From Sphingomonas phyllosphaerae FA2 (GTDB lineage Bacteria > Pseudomonadota > Alphaproteobacteria > Sphingomonadales > Sphingomonadaceae): 64,000 nt of DNA. The DNA lies in NCBI RefSeq assembly GCF_000427645.1, contig NZ_KE386571.1, forward strand, positions 1,415,676 through 1,479,675, read 5' to 3'. The notes below the pieces were generated by a model. The model searched no databases. It saw only the letters and a program-made list of their open reading frames with translations, and was not told the DNA's origin. How positions within the stretch are numbered: the first letter of the stretch is position 1; each line of letters starts with the position of its first letter. Below, piece after piece: positions 45,890-55,922 of this stretch. A program made the translations under genes and the position numbers.

Positions 45890-45920
45890 AAGGGGCGGCC
45901 CGCAAGGTCGCCCCTTTTGT
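45890..45920 (+). terminator. Rho-independent terminator after rpsO
   Basis: 'aaggggcg' 45890-45897 pairs with 'cgcccctt' 45909-45916 around an 11-nt loop, followed by TTGT (total run cccttttgt). It begins 4 bp after the rpsO stop. Confidence 0.85.
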
Positions 45921-45959
45921 CATTCCTCTTTGTCATCCCGGCGTAAGCCGGGTCCAGCA

Positions 45960-46102
45960 TGTAGGGGCGCCAGACGGCACCCCCTCCCCGGCCCGCTGGA
46001 GCCGGGACGGAAGAGACGGCAATACGGCCATATCTTCCCGGGCCACTACCGGCCCGTACGCAGGCCCCCCGCGCATCGGGTGCGGGGAGTGAAGGAAATC
46101 AT
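45960..46102 (+). promoter_or_regulatory. Structured pnp leader
   Basis: It contains several GC hairpins: 'cgggcc' 46039-46044 with 'ggcccg' 46051-46056, and 'ccccgc' 46067-46072 with 'gcgggg' 46082-46087; another can form around 'ccggcccgctggagccgg'. The pnp ribosome-binding site 'gaagga' follows the last hairpin. In E. coli the pnp leader is processed by RNase III and bound by PNPase for autocontrol; similar control here is inference. Confidence 0.45.
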
Positions 46103-48457
46103 ATGTTCGATACCAAGAAGGTGGAAATCCAGTGGGGCGGCAAGACGCTGACCCTGGAGACGGGCAAGGTCGCCCGCCAGGCCGACGGCGCGGTGATCGC
46201 GACGCTCGGCGAAACGGTGGTGCTGTGCGCCGTGACCGCCGCCAAGACCGTGAAGGAAGGGCAGGACTTCTTCCCGCTCACCGTTCACTATCAGGAGAAG
46301 TTCTCCGCCAGCGGCCGCATCCCCGGCGGCTTCTTCAAGCGCGAGCGTGGCGCGACCGAGCGTGAAACGCTGGTCAGCCGCCTGATCGATCGCCCGATCC
46401 GCCCGCTGTTCCCCGAAGGCTTTTACAACGAGATCAACTGCATCGCGCAGGTGATGTCGTATGATGGCGAGAACGAGCCCGATCTGCTGGCGATGATCGC
46501 GGCCTCGGCGGCGATGACGCTGTCGGGCGTGCCGTTCATGGGCCCGATCGGCGCGGCGCGCGTCGGCTATCAGGACGGCGAATACATCCTCAACCCGTCC
46601 GACGCGCAGGTCGTCGAGGGCGAACTGGACCTGATGGTCGCCGCCACCCACGACGCGGTGATGATGGTCGAGTCGGAAGCCAAGGAGCTGTCCGAGGACG
46701 TGATGCTGGGCGCGGTGATGTTCGCGCACAAGGCGTCGCAGGACATCATCAACGCGATCATCGACCTGGCCGAGCAGGCGGCGAAGGAGCCGTGGGAGCT
46801 GAAGGTGCAGGCCGACAGCGCGGCAGTGAAGACCAAGCTGAAGAAGCTGATCGGCAAGGATCTGGAGGCGGCCTACAAGCTGACCGACAAGCAGGCGCGT
46901 CAGACCGCGATCAACGCCGCACGCACCAAGGCGCGCGACGGCATGGCCGACCTTAAGGACAGCGATCCGCAAGGCTATCTCGCCAGCCTGAAGCTGGTGA
47001 AGAAGCTGGAGGCGGATATCGTCCGCACCGCGATCCTGAAGACCGGCCGCCGCATCGACGGGCGCGACACCAAGACCGTCCGTCCGATCGAGGCAGAAGT
47101 CCACTTCCTGCCGCGCGCGCACGGCTCGGCGCTGTTCACGCGTGGCGAGACGCAGACGATCGCGACCACGACGCTGGGTACCCGCGATGCGGAGCAGATG
47201 ATCGATGGTCTGAACGGCCTGTCGTATCAGCACTTCATGCTGCACTATAACTTCCCGCCTTATTCGGTCGGCGAAGTGGGCCGCTTCGGCGCGCCGGGTC
47301 GTCGCGAAGTCGGCCACGGCAAGCTGGCGTGGCGTGCGCTGCACCCGGTGCTGCCGACCAAGGAGGAATTCCCCTACACGATCCGCGTCACCAGCGACAT
47401 CACGGAGAGCAACGGCTCGTCGTCGATGGCGACGGTGTGCGGCGGTTCGCTGTCGATGATGGACGCCGGCGTGCCGCTGAAGCGCCCGGTGTCGGGCATC
47501 GCGATGGGGCTGATCCTCGAGGGCAAGGACTTTGCAGTCCTGTCGGACATCCTCGGCGACGAGGATCACCTCGGCGACATGGATTTCAAGGTGGCCGGCA
47601 CCAGCGAGGGCATCACCGCGCTGCAGATGGACATCAAAATCTCCGGCATCACCGAAGAGATCATGAAGGTCGCGCTGGCGCAGGCGCATGAGGGCCGCGC
47701 GCACATCCTGGCCGAGATGGCCAAGGCGCTCGACTCGACCCGCACCGAACTGTCGGCGCACGCGCCGCGGATCGAGACCTTCACGATCGACAAGTCGAAG
47801 ATCCGCGAAGTGATCGGCACCGGCGGCAAGGTGATCCGCGAGATCGTCGCCACCACCGGCGCGAAGGTCGACATCGACGACGAGGGCGTTATCAAGGTGT
47901 CGTCGTCGGATCACGCGCAGATCGACGCCGCGATCAAGTGGATCAAGGGGCTGGTCGAAGAGGCCGAGGTCGGCAAGATCTACGACGGCAAGGTCGTCAA
48001 CATCGTCGACTTCGGGGCGTTCGTGAACTTCATGGGCGGCAAGGACGGTCTCGTCCACGTCAGCGAAATGAAGAACGAGCGCGTCGAGAAGCCGGGCGAC
48101 GTCGTGACCGAGGGGCAGGCCGTGAAGGTCAAGGTCCTCGAGATCGATCCGCGCGGCAAGGTCCGCCTTTCGATGCGCGTCGTGGATCAGGAAACCGGTG
48201 CCGAGCTGGAAGACACCCGTCCGGCGCGCGAGCCGCGCGAGCGCAGCGATCGCGGCGGCGACCGTGGTCCGCGTCGCGACGGCGGCAGCCGTGACGGCGG
48301 TGGCCGTGGCGGCGACCGCGGTGGTGATCGCGGCGGCGACCGTGGCCCGCGTCGTGAGGGCCGCGGCCCGCGTCGCGAGCGCGGCGAAGGTGGTGGTAAG
48401 GAAGAGGGCGATGCGCCCGCTTTCGCCCCGGCCTTCCTGACCGGCGACCGCGACTGA
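46103..48457 (+). CDS. pnp: Polyribonucleotide nucleotidyltransferase (PNPase)
   Basis: 784 residues. Two RNase PH-like domains flank a helical domain; the second carries the catalytic region '[27 protein letters not shown]' and '[25 protein letters not shown]'. A KH domain ('[22 protein letters not shown]') and an S1 domain ('[27 protein letters not shown]') follow. It degrades RNA 3' to 5' by phosphorolysis, usually within the degradosome. The ~80-residue C-terminal tail is unusual: Arg-Gly-Asp-rich repeats, then '[14 protein letters not shown]' at the end, which looks like a short docking motif. Confidence 0.97.
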   Translation: MFDTKKVEIQWGGKTLTLETGKVARQADGAVIATLGETVVLCAVTAAKTVKEGQDFFPLTVHYQEKFSASGRIPGGFFKRERGATERETLVSRLIDRPIRPLFPEGFYNEINCIAQVMSYDGENEPDLLAMIAASAAMTLSGVPFMGPIGAARVGYQDGEYILNPSDAQVVEGELDLMVAATHDAVMMVESEAKELSEDVMLGAVMFAHKASQDIINAIIDLAEQAAKEPWELKVQADSAAVKTKLKKLIGKDLEAAYKLTDKQARQTAINAARTKARDGMADLKDSDPQGYLASLKLVKKLEADIVRTAILKTGRRIDGRDTKTVRPIEAEVHFLPRAHGSALFTRGETQTIATTTLGTRDAEQMIDGLNGLSYQHFMLHYNFPPYSVGEVGRFGAPGRREVGHGKLAWRALHPVLPTKEEFPYTIRVTSDITESNGSSSMATVCGGSLSMMDAGVPLKRPVSGIAMGLILEGKDFAVLSDILGDEDHLGDMDFKVAGTSEGITALQMDIKISGITEEIMKVALAQAHEGRAHILAEMAKALDSTRTELSAHAPRIETFTIDKSKIREVIGTGGKVIREIVATTGAKVDIDDEGVIKVSSSDHAQIDAAIKWIKGLVEEAEVGKIYDGKVVNIVDFGAFVNFMGGKDGLVHVSEMKNERVEKPGDVVTEGQAVKVKVLEIDPRGKVRLSMRVVDQETGAELEDTRPAREPRERSDRGGDRGPRRDGGSRDGGGRGGDRGGDRGGDRGPRREGRGPRRERGEGGGKEEGDAPAFAPAFLTGDRD

Positions 48458-48486
48458 TCCCAAGTCGCTTTGCGTGCAGCAAGCGA

Positions 48487-48523
48487 ATGGCCCCGGCAGC
48501 AATGCCGGGGCCATTTTGGTTTG
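48487..48523 (+). terminator. Rho-independent terminator after pnp
   Basis: A perfect 12-bp stem, 'atggccccggca' 48487-48498 with 'tgccggggccat' 48503-48514 and tetraloop gcaa, is followed by TTTGGTTT. Confidence 0.9.
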
Positions 48524-48595
48524 GGGTGTGTCGTCGCGGATTCAATCAGGGGCGCGCTATGCTTGACGGGAACCCGGGACCTCGATGCAATTTCT

Positions 48596-48701
48596 CGTCA
48601 CCCCGGCGGGAGGCCGGTGCCGGTTGGGGGACGTTGGTTAGGAGCGTCGCGCTTCATTTCGCTAGCCTTGCCAACTGGGCCCCGGCCTTCGCCGGGGGAC
48701 G
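48596..48701. repeat. Intergenic inverted repeat, type C
   Basis: 'cgtcaccccggcgggaggcc' pairs with '..ggccttcgccgggggacg'. The loop ('gcgtcgcgcttcatttcgct') resembles the loop of the inner copy at 9337, so the whole unit, not only the arms, is conserved. With the terminator and the next repeat it fills the 343-bp gap after pnp; no gene is seen there. Confidence 0.75.
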
Positions 48702-48717
48702 GGAACATGCCCGAGCC

Positions 48718-48794
48718 CGTCATTGCGAGCGTAGCGAAGCAATCCAGGGCCGGATCAGGACGCCCTGGATTGCTTCGCTACGCTCGCAATGACG
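48718..48794. repeat. Intergenic inverted repeat, type A (inverted orientation)
   Basis: The arms are nearly identical to the copies at 13288 and 26550. The loop 'gccggatcaggacgcc' has the same orientation as at 26550. It lies just past the stop of the sialate esterase gene. Confidence 0.9.
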
Positions 48795-48800
48795 CCGCGC

Positions 48801-50741
48801 TCACTCCACCACCCGTTCGAACGGCGCGGCGGGCAGGTCCACGCCATCGAACAGGTTCGTTAACGGCGCATCGCTCCACGCATAGCGCACCTTCGTCACC
48901 GCCGCGGCGTTCGCGCCCGGCAGCACCACCGTATCGCCGCGCGCCTCCGCCGGCACGTAGCGGCAGGTATCGCCCGCGCACGCCTCGAACCCGATGGCCT
49001 GCCCGGCGCTGTACGTGTGCAGCCCGCCGGTGACGTTGCGGTAGCGCACCACCAGATCGCTGCCACTGCGGGATACGCCCGCCACCTCCGGCCCGCTGCG
49101 CAAGCCCGGCTGACCGTAGGCAACGACGCGCGCCAGCCGCGCCAGCCGCTCGCCGACCACCGTCTTCTGCGTCGGATGGATGTCGAACCGGTCGCCGACG
49201 TCCAGCGTCACCGCCAGCCCGGCGTTGGCGTCCTGCGCCACCGCCTGCGCCTGCGCCTCGCGCAGCTCCGCCCAGCCGGACTGGAGCGGCGCGGTCGACG
49301 GCTTTCCATAAGAAGTGAGCTGGACGACGAAGAACGGCAAGGTCGGCGCCGCGAAGGTCCGCCGCCAGTCGGCCATCAACAGCGTCATCAGTTCGCGATA
49401 GGTCGACGCCTCGCCCGCGTTCGACTCGCCCTGATACCAGGCGGCGAGCTTCAGCCCGTAGCCGGCGAACGGCGCGATCATGCCGTTGTGGAGCGTTGCG
49501 AGGCTGTTCGGCACGTCCCACGGCGCGGGCGCGATCTTCTCCCCGGTCAGCGCGCGGCCCTTTAAATAGCGCCACGGCCCCGCGAACGGCACCAGCGTCC
49601 CGTCGCTCAGCTCCAGCCCGCGCGGCGCGGCGCCGGTAAGCCCGCCGCCGTTCACCCCGCCCAGCACGCGCATCGCGACGACGTTGCGCCCGACCTTCCA
49701 CGTCCCCTTCGGCGCATCGTAATGCCGCCACGCCCAGTTGACGCTGCCGCCGCCGACATAGCGGCCGTTGACCCACGTCTCCTCATATTGGTCGATCGGC
49801 CCGAGTTGCAGCGTCTTGGCCGCCGCGACCTGTTCGGCCGTCAGGTCGATCGTGCCACGCAGCCACATCACCCCCTCGAATGCCGACAGCGCAGGCACGC
49901 CCGCTTCCTTCCACGGCGCGGTCGGGATCGTCGCCCATTTGGCATCGTCGAAGTCGGGCCGCCGGAACGCCGCCTGCCGCGCGGCGGCGGGATCATGCGC
50001 CTTCCACCACGCCTCCCGCCGCGCACCGTCCTGCGCTAGCGCCTTGGCCGGATCGCGCCCGTAGAGATCAACCGCGGCGATTCCGTCCTTCAGCCGTGGA
50101 AGGGTCGCGAGCGACGTCGGGCCGATCCAGCTCTCGATCCGCGTCCCGCCCCATTCGGAATTGATGAAGCCGATCGGCACCTTCTCGCTCTGCCGCAGCG
50201 AACGCGCCATGTAATAACAGACCGCCGAGGCGTCGCCGACCGTCTCCGGCCCGACGCGCTGCCATTTGGCGGGCGCTTCCAGATCGGCGAGCGGCTGCGC
50301 GCGGCTGGTGTCGGGGATGGTGGCATAGCGCAGGTCGGGGTCTGCCGGGGTCTGCAGCGCGCCCCAGGCATTGGTCGACTGTTTGACCATGAATTCCATG
50401 TTCGACTGGCCGCCGCACAGGAAAACGTCGCCGACCATGATGTCGCTCAGCGTCTGCCCGCCCTCGACGGCCAGCGTGTACGGCCCGCCGGCCGCCTGCG
50501 CCGGCAGCGTCGCGCGCCAGCGCCCCTGCGCATCGGCGGTCGCGGTCGCGCTCTGCTGGCCGAGCCGCACCGTCACCGCAGCGTTCGGCGCGCCCTGCCC
50601 CCACACCGCGATCGGCCGGCCGCGCTGGAGCACGGCATGATCGGCAAAAATATGCGCGAAGCGCGGGGTCGCCTCCTGCGCCATCGCCGGCGCCGCGAGC
50701 GCCATTACCGATCCCGCCAACAACATGCGCCACATCGCCAT
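48801..50741 (-). CDS. Sialate O-acetylesterase-like SGNH hydrolase
   Basis: 646 residues. The signal peptide 'MAMWRMLLAGSVMALAAPAMAQ' is cleaved near residue 22. The catalytic serine is S113 in 'FLCGGQSNMEFMV' and the C-terminal His-Asp dyad lies in 'DVGDRFDIHPTQK'. Between them is a jelly-roll insertion ('FEGVMWLRGTIDLTAEQVAA'). Family members de-acetylate sialic acids or hemicellulose in the periplasm. The codon chosen is the second ATG after a GGAGGGG site that overlaps earlier ATGs. No sialic acid catabolic genes are adjacent, so plant cell wall acetyl esters are a possible substrate. Confidence 0.9.
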   Translation of the reverse strand: MAMWRMLLAGSVMALAAPAMAQEATPRFAHIFADHAVLQRGRPIAVWGQGAPNAAVTVRLGQQSATATADAQGRWRATLPAQAAGGPYTLAVEGGQTLSDIMVGDVFLCGGQSNMEFMVKQSTNAWGALQTPADPDLRYATIPDTSRAQPLADLEAPAKWQRVGPETVGDASAVCYYMARSLRQSEKVPIGFINSEWGGTRIESWIGPTSLATLPRLKDGIAAVDLYGRDPAKALAQDGARREAWWKAHDPAAARQAAFRRPDFDDAKWATIPTAPWKEAGVPALSAFEGVMWLRGTIDLTAEQVAAAKTLQLGPIDQYEETWVNGRYVGGGSVNWAWRHYDAPKGTWKVGRNVVAMRVLGGVNGGGLTGAAPRGLELSDGTLVPFAGPWRYLKGRALTGEKIAPAPWDVPNSLATLHNGMIAPFAGYGLKLAAWYQGESNAGEASTYRELMTLLMADWRRTFAAPTLPFFVVQLTSYGKPSTAPLQSGWAELREAQAQAVAQDANAGLAVTLDVGDRFDIHPTQKTVVGERLARLARVVAYGQPGLRSGPEVAGVSRSGSDLVVRYRNVTGGLHTYSAGQAIGFEACAGDTCRYVPAEARGDTVVLPGANAAAVTKVRYAWSDAPLTNLFDGVDLPAAPFERVVE

Positions 50742-50800
50742 CATCCCCTCCATCGCTTGTTAGCGCTCACGTATCGCACCCGGCAGGGGCTCGCCAAGCA

Positions 50801-51571
50801 TCAATCGCGGTACGAGCGGTCGATCCGGTCGAGCTTGCGCAACAATGCAGGCCACGCCAGTCCGCGCGCCAACATGCCGATCCCGGCCGGTGGCGATTGT
50901 CGCGCGACCTTGTCCTCGACGCCCTGCGGCGGCGTGTGCAAGCCGTGGGCGCCAGCAGAAAGCATCATCACCTGCGCCTCGCACGCACGTTCGAGGAAAT
51001 AGAGCCGCAGGAAACATGACGCGACCGAGTCGCCGACGGTCAGCGTGCCGTGATTGCGCAGGATCATCGCATGACGCGTACCCAGATCGGCCACCAACCG
51101 CTCGCGCTCCTCAAGATCGGTCGCGATCCCCTCATATTCATGATAGGCGACATCGTGCGATGCGATCATCGCGGTCTGCGTATGCGGCAACAGCCCGCAC
51201 GCCATCGCCGACACCGCCTGCCCGTGCGGCGTGTGGAGGTGCATCACCGCCTGCGCATCGTCGCGCGCCATGTGGATCGCGGAGTGGATCGTGAAGCCGG
51301 CCGGATTGACCGGATGCGCACTCGCGCCGACCGGTTGCCCGTGGACATCGATCTTGACCAGCGACGAGGCGGTGATCTCCTCGAACATCATGTCATAGGG
51401 GTTGATGAGGAAATGATGCTCCGGTCCCGGCACGCGCGCAGACAGATGCGTGAAGATCAAATCGTCCCAGCCGTAGAGCGCCACCAGCCGATAGGCGGCG
51501 GCGAGATCGACCCGCGCCTCCCACTCGCCCGGAGCCATTGCCGTGGACTCCCCCGTCACCGCCGTCGCCAT
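50801..51571 (-). CDS. Class II aldolase/adducin family protein
   Basis: 256 residues from MATAVTGEST. Zinc ligands of the family are in 'VMHLHTPHGQAVSAM' (two His) and 'ILRNHGTLTVGDSVAS' (third His). The N-terminal 'RVDLAAAYRLVALYGWDDLIFTHLSARVPG' is the adducin-like substrate-binding region. This group includes fuculose-phosphate aldolase-like enzymes and many uncharacterised proteins; the reaction here is unknown. 'ggagaggaag' precedes the start at 51571. The open frame extends far upstream but into the divergent aldehyde oxidase gene. It is divergent from the aldehyde oxidase operon. Confidence 0.85.
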   Translation of the reverse strand: MATAVTGESTAMAPGEWEARVDLAAAYRLVALYGWDDLIFTHLSARVPGPEHHFLINPYDMMFEEITASSLVKIDVHGQPVGASAHPVNPAGFTIHSAIHMARDDAQAVMHLHTPHGQAVSAMACGLLPHTQTAMIASHDVAYHEYEGIATDLEERERLVADLGTRHAMILRNHGTLTVGDSVASCFLRLYFLERACEAQVMMLSAGAHGLHTPPQGVEDKVARQSPPAGIGMLARGLAWPALLRKLDRIDRSYRD

Positions 51572-51728
51572 GCGCTTCCTCTCCATGCTTTTGACATGGA
51601 TGTTAATACAGGCGATGGCCGCCCGCCAGCGGCGCGTGTATCCAAGTATTGCAGCCGGATATAACATGGATCGGGCGCGTTTCATCGAAGGGAGCGGCTC
51701 TCCTGCCCGTTCCCGCAGCAGGACCGAC

Positions 51729-52367
51729 ATGACCGACACCAACGGAATCAGCCTCACGCGACGCGGGGCGCTCGTCAGCGGAGTTGCCGCCGCCTCCACC
51801 ACCGCGCTGCCGCTCGACGCCCAGCCGCTGCCCGCGGAAGCACCCGCCGCCACCGTCCCGGTGTCGTTCACCCTCAACGGCAAGAAGCGCGCGCTCGATC
51901 TCGATCCGCGCGTCACGTTGCTCGACGCGCTACGCGAGCATCTGCACCTGACCGGCAGCAAGAAGGGCTGCGACCACGGCCAGTGTGGCGCCTGCACGGT
52001 GATGGTGGAGGGCAAGCGGATCAACTCCTGCCTGACGCTCGCGGTAATGCATGACGGCGACGAGATCACGACGATCGAGGGCCTCGGCAAGCCGGGCGAC
52101 CTCCACCCGATGCAGGCCGCGTTCGTCAAGCATGACGGTTATCAGTGCGGCTATTGCACCCCCGGCCAGATCATGGCCGCGGTGGCGATGTTGCAGGAGG
52201 TGAAGGACGGCGTGCCGAGCTACGTCTCGACCGACCTCACCGCCGCCGGCCGCATCGACGCGCAGGAAGTCCGCGAGCGGATGAGCGGCAACATTTGTCG
52301 CTGCGCTGCTTACTCGAACATTGTCGCCGCGATCGCCGATGTCGCCGGTGCGGAGGACGTCGCATGA
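51729..52367 (+). CDS. Aldehyde oxidoreductase, [2Fe-2S] subunit, Tat-exported (PaoA/YagT-like)
   Basis: 212 residues. The N-terminal '[21 protein letters not shown]' is a twin-arginine signal. The plant-type [2Fe-2S] cluster is bound by '[22 protein letters not shown]', and the second cluster by '[15 protein letters not shown]' and '[12 protein letters not shown]'. It passes electrons from the molybdenum site to FAD. The three genes 51729-55509 overlap by ATGA at each junction and form one operon resembling E. coli paoABC, whose complex oxidises aromatic aldehydes in the periplasm. A PaoD-like maturation factor is not present nearby. Confidence 0.93.
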   Translation: MTDTNGISLTRRGALVSGVAAASTTALPLDAQPLPAEAPAATVPVSFTLNGKKRALDLDPRVTLLDALREHLHLTGSKKGCDHGQCGACTVMVEGKRINSCLTLAVMHDGDEITTIEGLGKPGDLHPMQAAFVKHDGYQCGYCTPGQIMAAVAMLQEVKDGVPSYVSTDLTAAGRIDAQEVRERMSGNICRCAAYSNIVAAIADVAGAEDVA

Positions 52368-53317
52368 AGCCCTTCACCTATGAACGCGCCACCTCGCCCG
52401 CCGCAGCCGCCGCGGCGGTCGCCGCGAAGCCGGGCGCGAAGTTCGTTGCGGGCGGCACCAACTTGCTCGACCTGATGAAGCTGCAGATCGAGGCGCCGAC
52501 GCATCTGGTCGACGTCAACCGGCTCGGGCTAGACACGATCGAGGCGACACCGGACGGGGGCTTGCGCGTCGGGGCGCTGGTCCGCAACACCGCGCTCGCT
52601 GCCGACACCCGCGTGCGCCGCGACTATGGCGTGCTCAGCCGCGCGTTGCTGTCGGGCGCGTCGGGGCAGTTGCGCAACAAGGCGACAACCGCGGGCAACC
52701 TCCTCCAGCGGACGCGATGCCCGTACTTCTACGACACCAATCAGGCGTGCAACAAGCGCAAGCCCGGATCGGGCTGTGCGGCGCTGGGCGGCTACAGCCG
52801 TGCATTGGCGGTGATCGGCACCAGCAAAGATTGTATCGCCACCCACCCCAGCGACATGGCGGTGGCGATGCGCGCGCTCGACGCGACCGTCGAGACGGTC
52901 GACGGCGGCGGGCGTACCCGCACGATCGGAATCGCCGACTTTCACCGCCTGCCCGGCAGCACGCCGTGGATCGAAACCGCGCTCACCCCCGGCGAGATGA
53001 TCACCGCGGTGACGCTCCCCGCACCGGTGCGCGGCACGCACATCTACCGCAAGGTCCGCGACCGCGCCTCCTACGCCTTCGCGACGATCTCGGTCGCGGC
53101 GATCCTGCCCGAGAGCGGCACGCCGCGCTTTGCCTTCGGTGGCCTCGCGCACAAGCCGTGGCGCGTCGCCGCCGCCGAGACGCGGGCCGATGGCGGCGCG
53201 AAGGCGATCGCCGCCGCCGCGCTCGCCGGTGCCACGCCGACGTCGCAGAACGCCTATAAAATCCCGCTGGTCGAGCGCACGCTGACCGCGGTGCTCGCCG
53301 AAGGACGCGCAGCATGA
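52364..53317 (+). CDS. Aldehyde oxidoreductase, FAD-binding subunit with [4Fe-4S] insert (PaoB/YagS-like)
   Basis: 317 residues. '[30 protein letters not shown]' is the FAD-binding start of the CO dehydrogenase medium-chain family. The distinctive insert '[19 protein letters not shown]' plus 'GSGCAALGG' and a later '[10 protein letters not shown]' provides four cysteines like those binding the extra [4Fe-4S] cluster of E. coli PaoB. Electrons flow from the [2Fe-2S] subunit to FAD and on to an acceptor. The ATG overlaps the previous stop (ATGA), and the stop overlaps the next ATG. Confidence 0.92.
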   Translation: MKPFTYERATSPAAAAAAVAAKPGAKFVAGGTNLLDLMKLQIEAPTHLVDVNRLGLDTIEATPDGGLRVGALVRNTALAADTRVRRDYGVLSRALLSGASGQLRNKATTAGNLLQRTRCPYFYDTNQACNKRKPGSGCAALGGYSRALAVIGTSKDCIATHPSDMAVAMRALDATVETVDGGGRTRTIGIADFHRLPGSTPWIETALTPGEMITAVTLPAPVRGTHIYRKVRDRASYAFATISVAAILPESGTPRFAFGGLAHKPWRVAAAETRADGGAKAIAAAALAGATPTSQNAYKIPLVERTLTAVLAEGRAA

Positions 53318-55509
53318 AGTTCGACACCCCCGCCGGCCGCAACCCGATCGACCAGCAGAAGGTCATCGGCCGGCCCACCGACCGCATCGACGGTCCGCTC
53401 AAGGTCACCGGCACCGCGCCTTATGCCTTCGAACGCAACGATGTCGCGCCGAACCATGCCTATGGCGTGATCGTCGGCGCAGCCGTCGCCAAGGGCCGTA
53501 TCACGCGGATCGACACCGCCGATGCACAGCGCGCGCCCGGCGTGCTGTCCGTCGTGACCTATGAAAACGCCGGCAAGCTCGGCAAGGCCAAGGCGCATAC
53601 CGCGACGATGCTCGCCGGGCCGGAGGTTGAGCATTATGATCAGGCGGTCGCGATCGTCGTCGCCGAGACGTTCGAGCAGGCGCGCGACGCCGCCAAACGC
53701 GTCCGCGTCGACTATGCGCGCGCCAAGGGCAAGTACGAGCTGAAGGCGGTCAAGGACGCCGCGCCGATCGCGAAGGGCGACAAGATGAAGACCGCACGCG
53801 GCGACTTCGCGGGTGCCTTCGCCAGCGCGCCGGTCAAGCTCGACGCGACCTATACCACGCCCGACCAGAGCCACATGATGATGGAGCCGCACGCCACGAT
53901 TGCGGCATGGAACGGCGACGAGCTGACGCTGTGGACCAGCAACCAGATGATCGCCTGGGCGGTCCGCGATATGAGCGAGACACTGCTGATCCCCAAGGAG
54001 AAGATCCGCGTCGCCTCGCCTTATGTCGGCGGCGGCTTCGGCGGCAAATTGTGGGTGCGCTCCGACGCGGTGATGGCGGCGCTCGCAGCGAAGGCGGCGG
54101 GTCGTCCGGTCAAGGTCGCGCTCGCGCGGCCGCAGGTGATGAACAACACGACCCACCGCCCGGCGACGATCCAGCGCATCCGCATCGGCGCGGACAAGGC
54201 CGGCAAGATCACCGCAATCGCGCACCAGACGTGGTCGGGCGACCTGCCTGGCGGCGGCCCGGAGACCGCGGCCAACCAGACGCAGCTTCTCTACGCCGGC
54301 GACAACCGCCTCACCGAAACACATCTTGCGGTGCTCGACCTGCCCGAAGCCAATGCGATGCGCGCACCCGGCGAAGCGCCGGGCATGATGGCGCTCGAGG
54401 TCGCGATGGACGAGATGGCGGAGAAGCTGGGCATGGACCCGGTGCGCTTCCGCATCCTCAACGACACGATGGTCGATCCCGAAAAGCCCGAGCGCAAATT
54501 CTCCGACCGCAACCTCGTCCGCTGCCTTGAGGAAGGTGCGAAAAACTTCGGCTGGGACCGCCGCAACCCGAAGCCGGCGCAGGTGCGTCACGGCGACTGG
54601 CTGGTCGGCATGGGCATGGCGGCGGCGTTCCGCAACAACATGAACATGAAGTCGGGCGCGCGCGTCGGGGTCGACCGCAAGGGCGTGGTGACGGTCGCCA
54701 CGGACATGACCGACATCGGCACCGGCAGCTACACGATCATCGCGCAGACCGCCGCCGAGATGCTCGGCGTGCCGCTCGACAAGGTCGTCGTGCTGCTTGG
54801 CGACAGCCGCTTCCCGGTGTCGGCCGGCTCGGGCGGACAATGGGGCGGCAACAGCTCGACCGCGGGCGTCTATGCCGCCTGCGTCGACCTGCGCCGCCGG
54901 ATCGCGCAGAAGCTAGGCTTCAACTCCGACGACGTGTCCTTCGCCGACGGCAAGGTGTCGAGCGGCAACCGCGCGGTCGATCTCGCCGAGGCGGCGGGCG
55001 ACGAGGGGATCAGCGGCGAAGACACGATGGAGTACGGCACGCTGGAGAAGGATTACGCGCAGGCGACCTTCGGCGCGCATTTCGTCGAGGCGGCGGTCAA
55101 CGTCTATACCGGCGAGATCCGCGTGCGGCGCATGTCAGGCGTCTACGACGCCGGGCGCATCCTCAACCCGAAATCGGCGCGCAGCCAGGTGATCGGCGGG
55201 ATGACGATGGGGATCGGCGCGGCGCTGATGGAAGATGCAGTCGTCGACCCGCGCTTCGGCTATTTCGTCAACCACGATCTCGCCGAGTACCACGTGCCCG
55301 TACACCTCGACGTTCCGCATCAGGAGGTGGTGTTCCTCGACACGCTCGACGACAAGACCTCGCCGATGAAGGCCAAGGGCGTTGGCGAACTCGGGCTGTG
55401 CGGCGCCGCGGCGGCGGTCGCCAACGCCGTCTACAACGCCTGCGGCGTCCGCATCCGCGACTATCCGCTGACGCTCGACAAGGTGCTGGAGGGGCTACCG
55501 ATGGCGTGA
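53314..55509 (+). CDS. Aldehyde oxidoreductase, molybdenum-cofactor-binding subunit (PaoC/YagR-like)
   Basis: 731 residues of the xanthine oxidase family large subunit. '[23 protein letters not shown]' opens it, with '[18 protein letters not shown]' and '[23 protein letters not shown]' as molybdopterin contacts. The catalytic glutamate is in '[20 protein letters not shown]' near the C terminus. The enzyme hydroxylates aldehydes to acids with water as oxygen donor. It has no signal peptide itself and would be co-exported with the Tat-bearing Fe-S subunit. The substrate range cannot be read; PaoC acts on aromatic aldehydes. Confidence 0.93.
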   Translation: MKFDTPAGRNPIDQQKVIGRPTDRIDGPLKVTGTAPYAFERNDVAPNHAYGVIVGAAVAKGRITRIDTADAQRAPGVLSVVTYENAGKLGKAKAHTATMLAGPEVEHYDQAVAIVVAETFEQARDAAKRVRVDYARAKGKYELKAVKDAAPIAKGDKMKTARGDFAGAFASAPVKLDATYTTPDQSHMMMEPHATIAAWNGDELTLWTSNQMIAWAVRDMSETLLIPKEKIRVASPYVGGGFGGKLWVRSDAVMAALAAKAAGRPVKVALARPQVMNNTTHRPATIQRIRIGADKAGKITAIAHQTWSGDLPGGGPETAANQTQLLYAGDNRLTETHLAVLDLPEANAMRAPGEAPGMMALEVAMDEMAEKLGMDPVRFRILNDTMVDPEKPERKFSDRNLVRCLEEGAKNFGWDRRNPKPAQVRHGDWLVGMGMAAAFRNNMNMKSGARVGVDRKGVVTVATDMTDIGTGSYTIIAQTAAEMLGVPLDKVVVLLGDSRFPVSAGSGGQWGGNSSTAGVYAACVDLRRRIAQKLGFNSDDVSFADGKVSSGNRAVDLAEAAGDEGISGEDTMEYGTLEKDYAQATFGAHFVEAAVNVYTGEIRVRRMSGVYDAGRILNPKSARSQVIGGMTMGIGAALMEDAVVDPRFGYFVNHDLAEYHVPVHLDVPHQEVVFLDTLDDKTSPMKAKGVGELGLCGAAAAVANAVYNACGVRIRDYPLTLDKVLEGLPMA

Positions 55510-55539
55510 GAGCGGGCGCGGCGGTCCCCTCAACCACAC

Positions 55540-55624
55540 CGTCGTCCCGGGCTTGACCCGGGACCCCGCTTCTACCCAACGGCTCGAAAAAGAAGCGGGG
55601 TCCCGGATCAAGTGCGGGACGACG
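55540..55624. repeat. Intergenic inverted repeat, type B, overlapping the end of the ferredoxin gene
   Basis: 'cgtcgtcccgggcttgaccc' pairs with '..gtcccggatcaagtgcggga'; the apex is 'gcttctacccaacggctcga' flanked by 'aagaagc'. Its last 17 bp (55608-55624) code for the final residues and stop of the minus-strand ferredoxin. Confidence 0.85.
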
Positions 55625-55922
55625 GCGGAAGGCTCAACTGCCCCGCTAACGCCTCGACATTCGCCCCCGCCGGCACGATCCGCCAGCACCCCGGCGCGCG
55701 GCTGTCGACGATCGTCACCGCGCCCCTCGGACAGATGCCGAGGCACTTCACCTCGACCACCCCGACCGCAGCCTTGCGTCCCTTGCCGAACCCCGGCTCA
55801 CTGCGAAGCGCCTTGGCGAGCGACGCCTTGCCCTTCGCGCCGAACCCGCCGCCCAGCTTCTTGGAGCACTTCCCGCACACCAGCACCGCGCCGGTCCAGC
55901 CGGAGCGCACCTGATCCTTCAT
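55608..55922 (-). CDS. Thioredoxin-like [2Fe-2S] ferredoxin family protein
   Basis: 104 residues. Cysteines are in 'VLVCGKCSKKLGGGF' and 'EVKCLGICPRGAVTIVD', the pattern of thioredoxin-fold (2Fe-2S) ferredoxins; a fifth cysteine lies in 'RAPGCWRIVP'. It is probably a soluble electron carrier. The start overlaps the DnaJ-domain gene's stop by 4 nt (ATGA), so the two are coupled. The last codons, for S-S-R-T and the TGA stop, lie inside the type B repeat, so the native C terminus appears to have been replaced or extended by repeat insertion. Confidence 0.82.
   Translation of the reverse strand: MKDQVRSGWTGAVLVCGKCSKKLGGGFGAKGKASLAKALRSEPGFGKGRKAAVGVVEVKCLGICPRGAVTIVDSRAPGCWRIVPAGANVEALAGQLSLPPSSRT

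Noticed and set aside
46046-48514. 822-codon minus-strand open frame
   Set aside because: Antisense to pnp, low-complexity His/Arg-rich translation.
50801-52129. 442-codon version of the class II aldolase gene
   Set aside because: The extra N-terminal part is antisense to the Tat signal and Fe-S subunit gene; the family N terminus and ribosome-binding site place the start at 51571.
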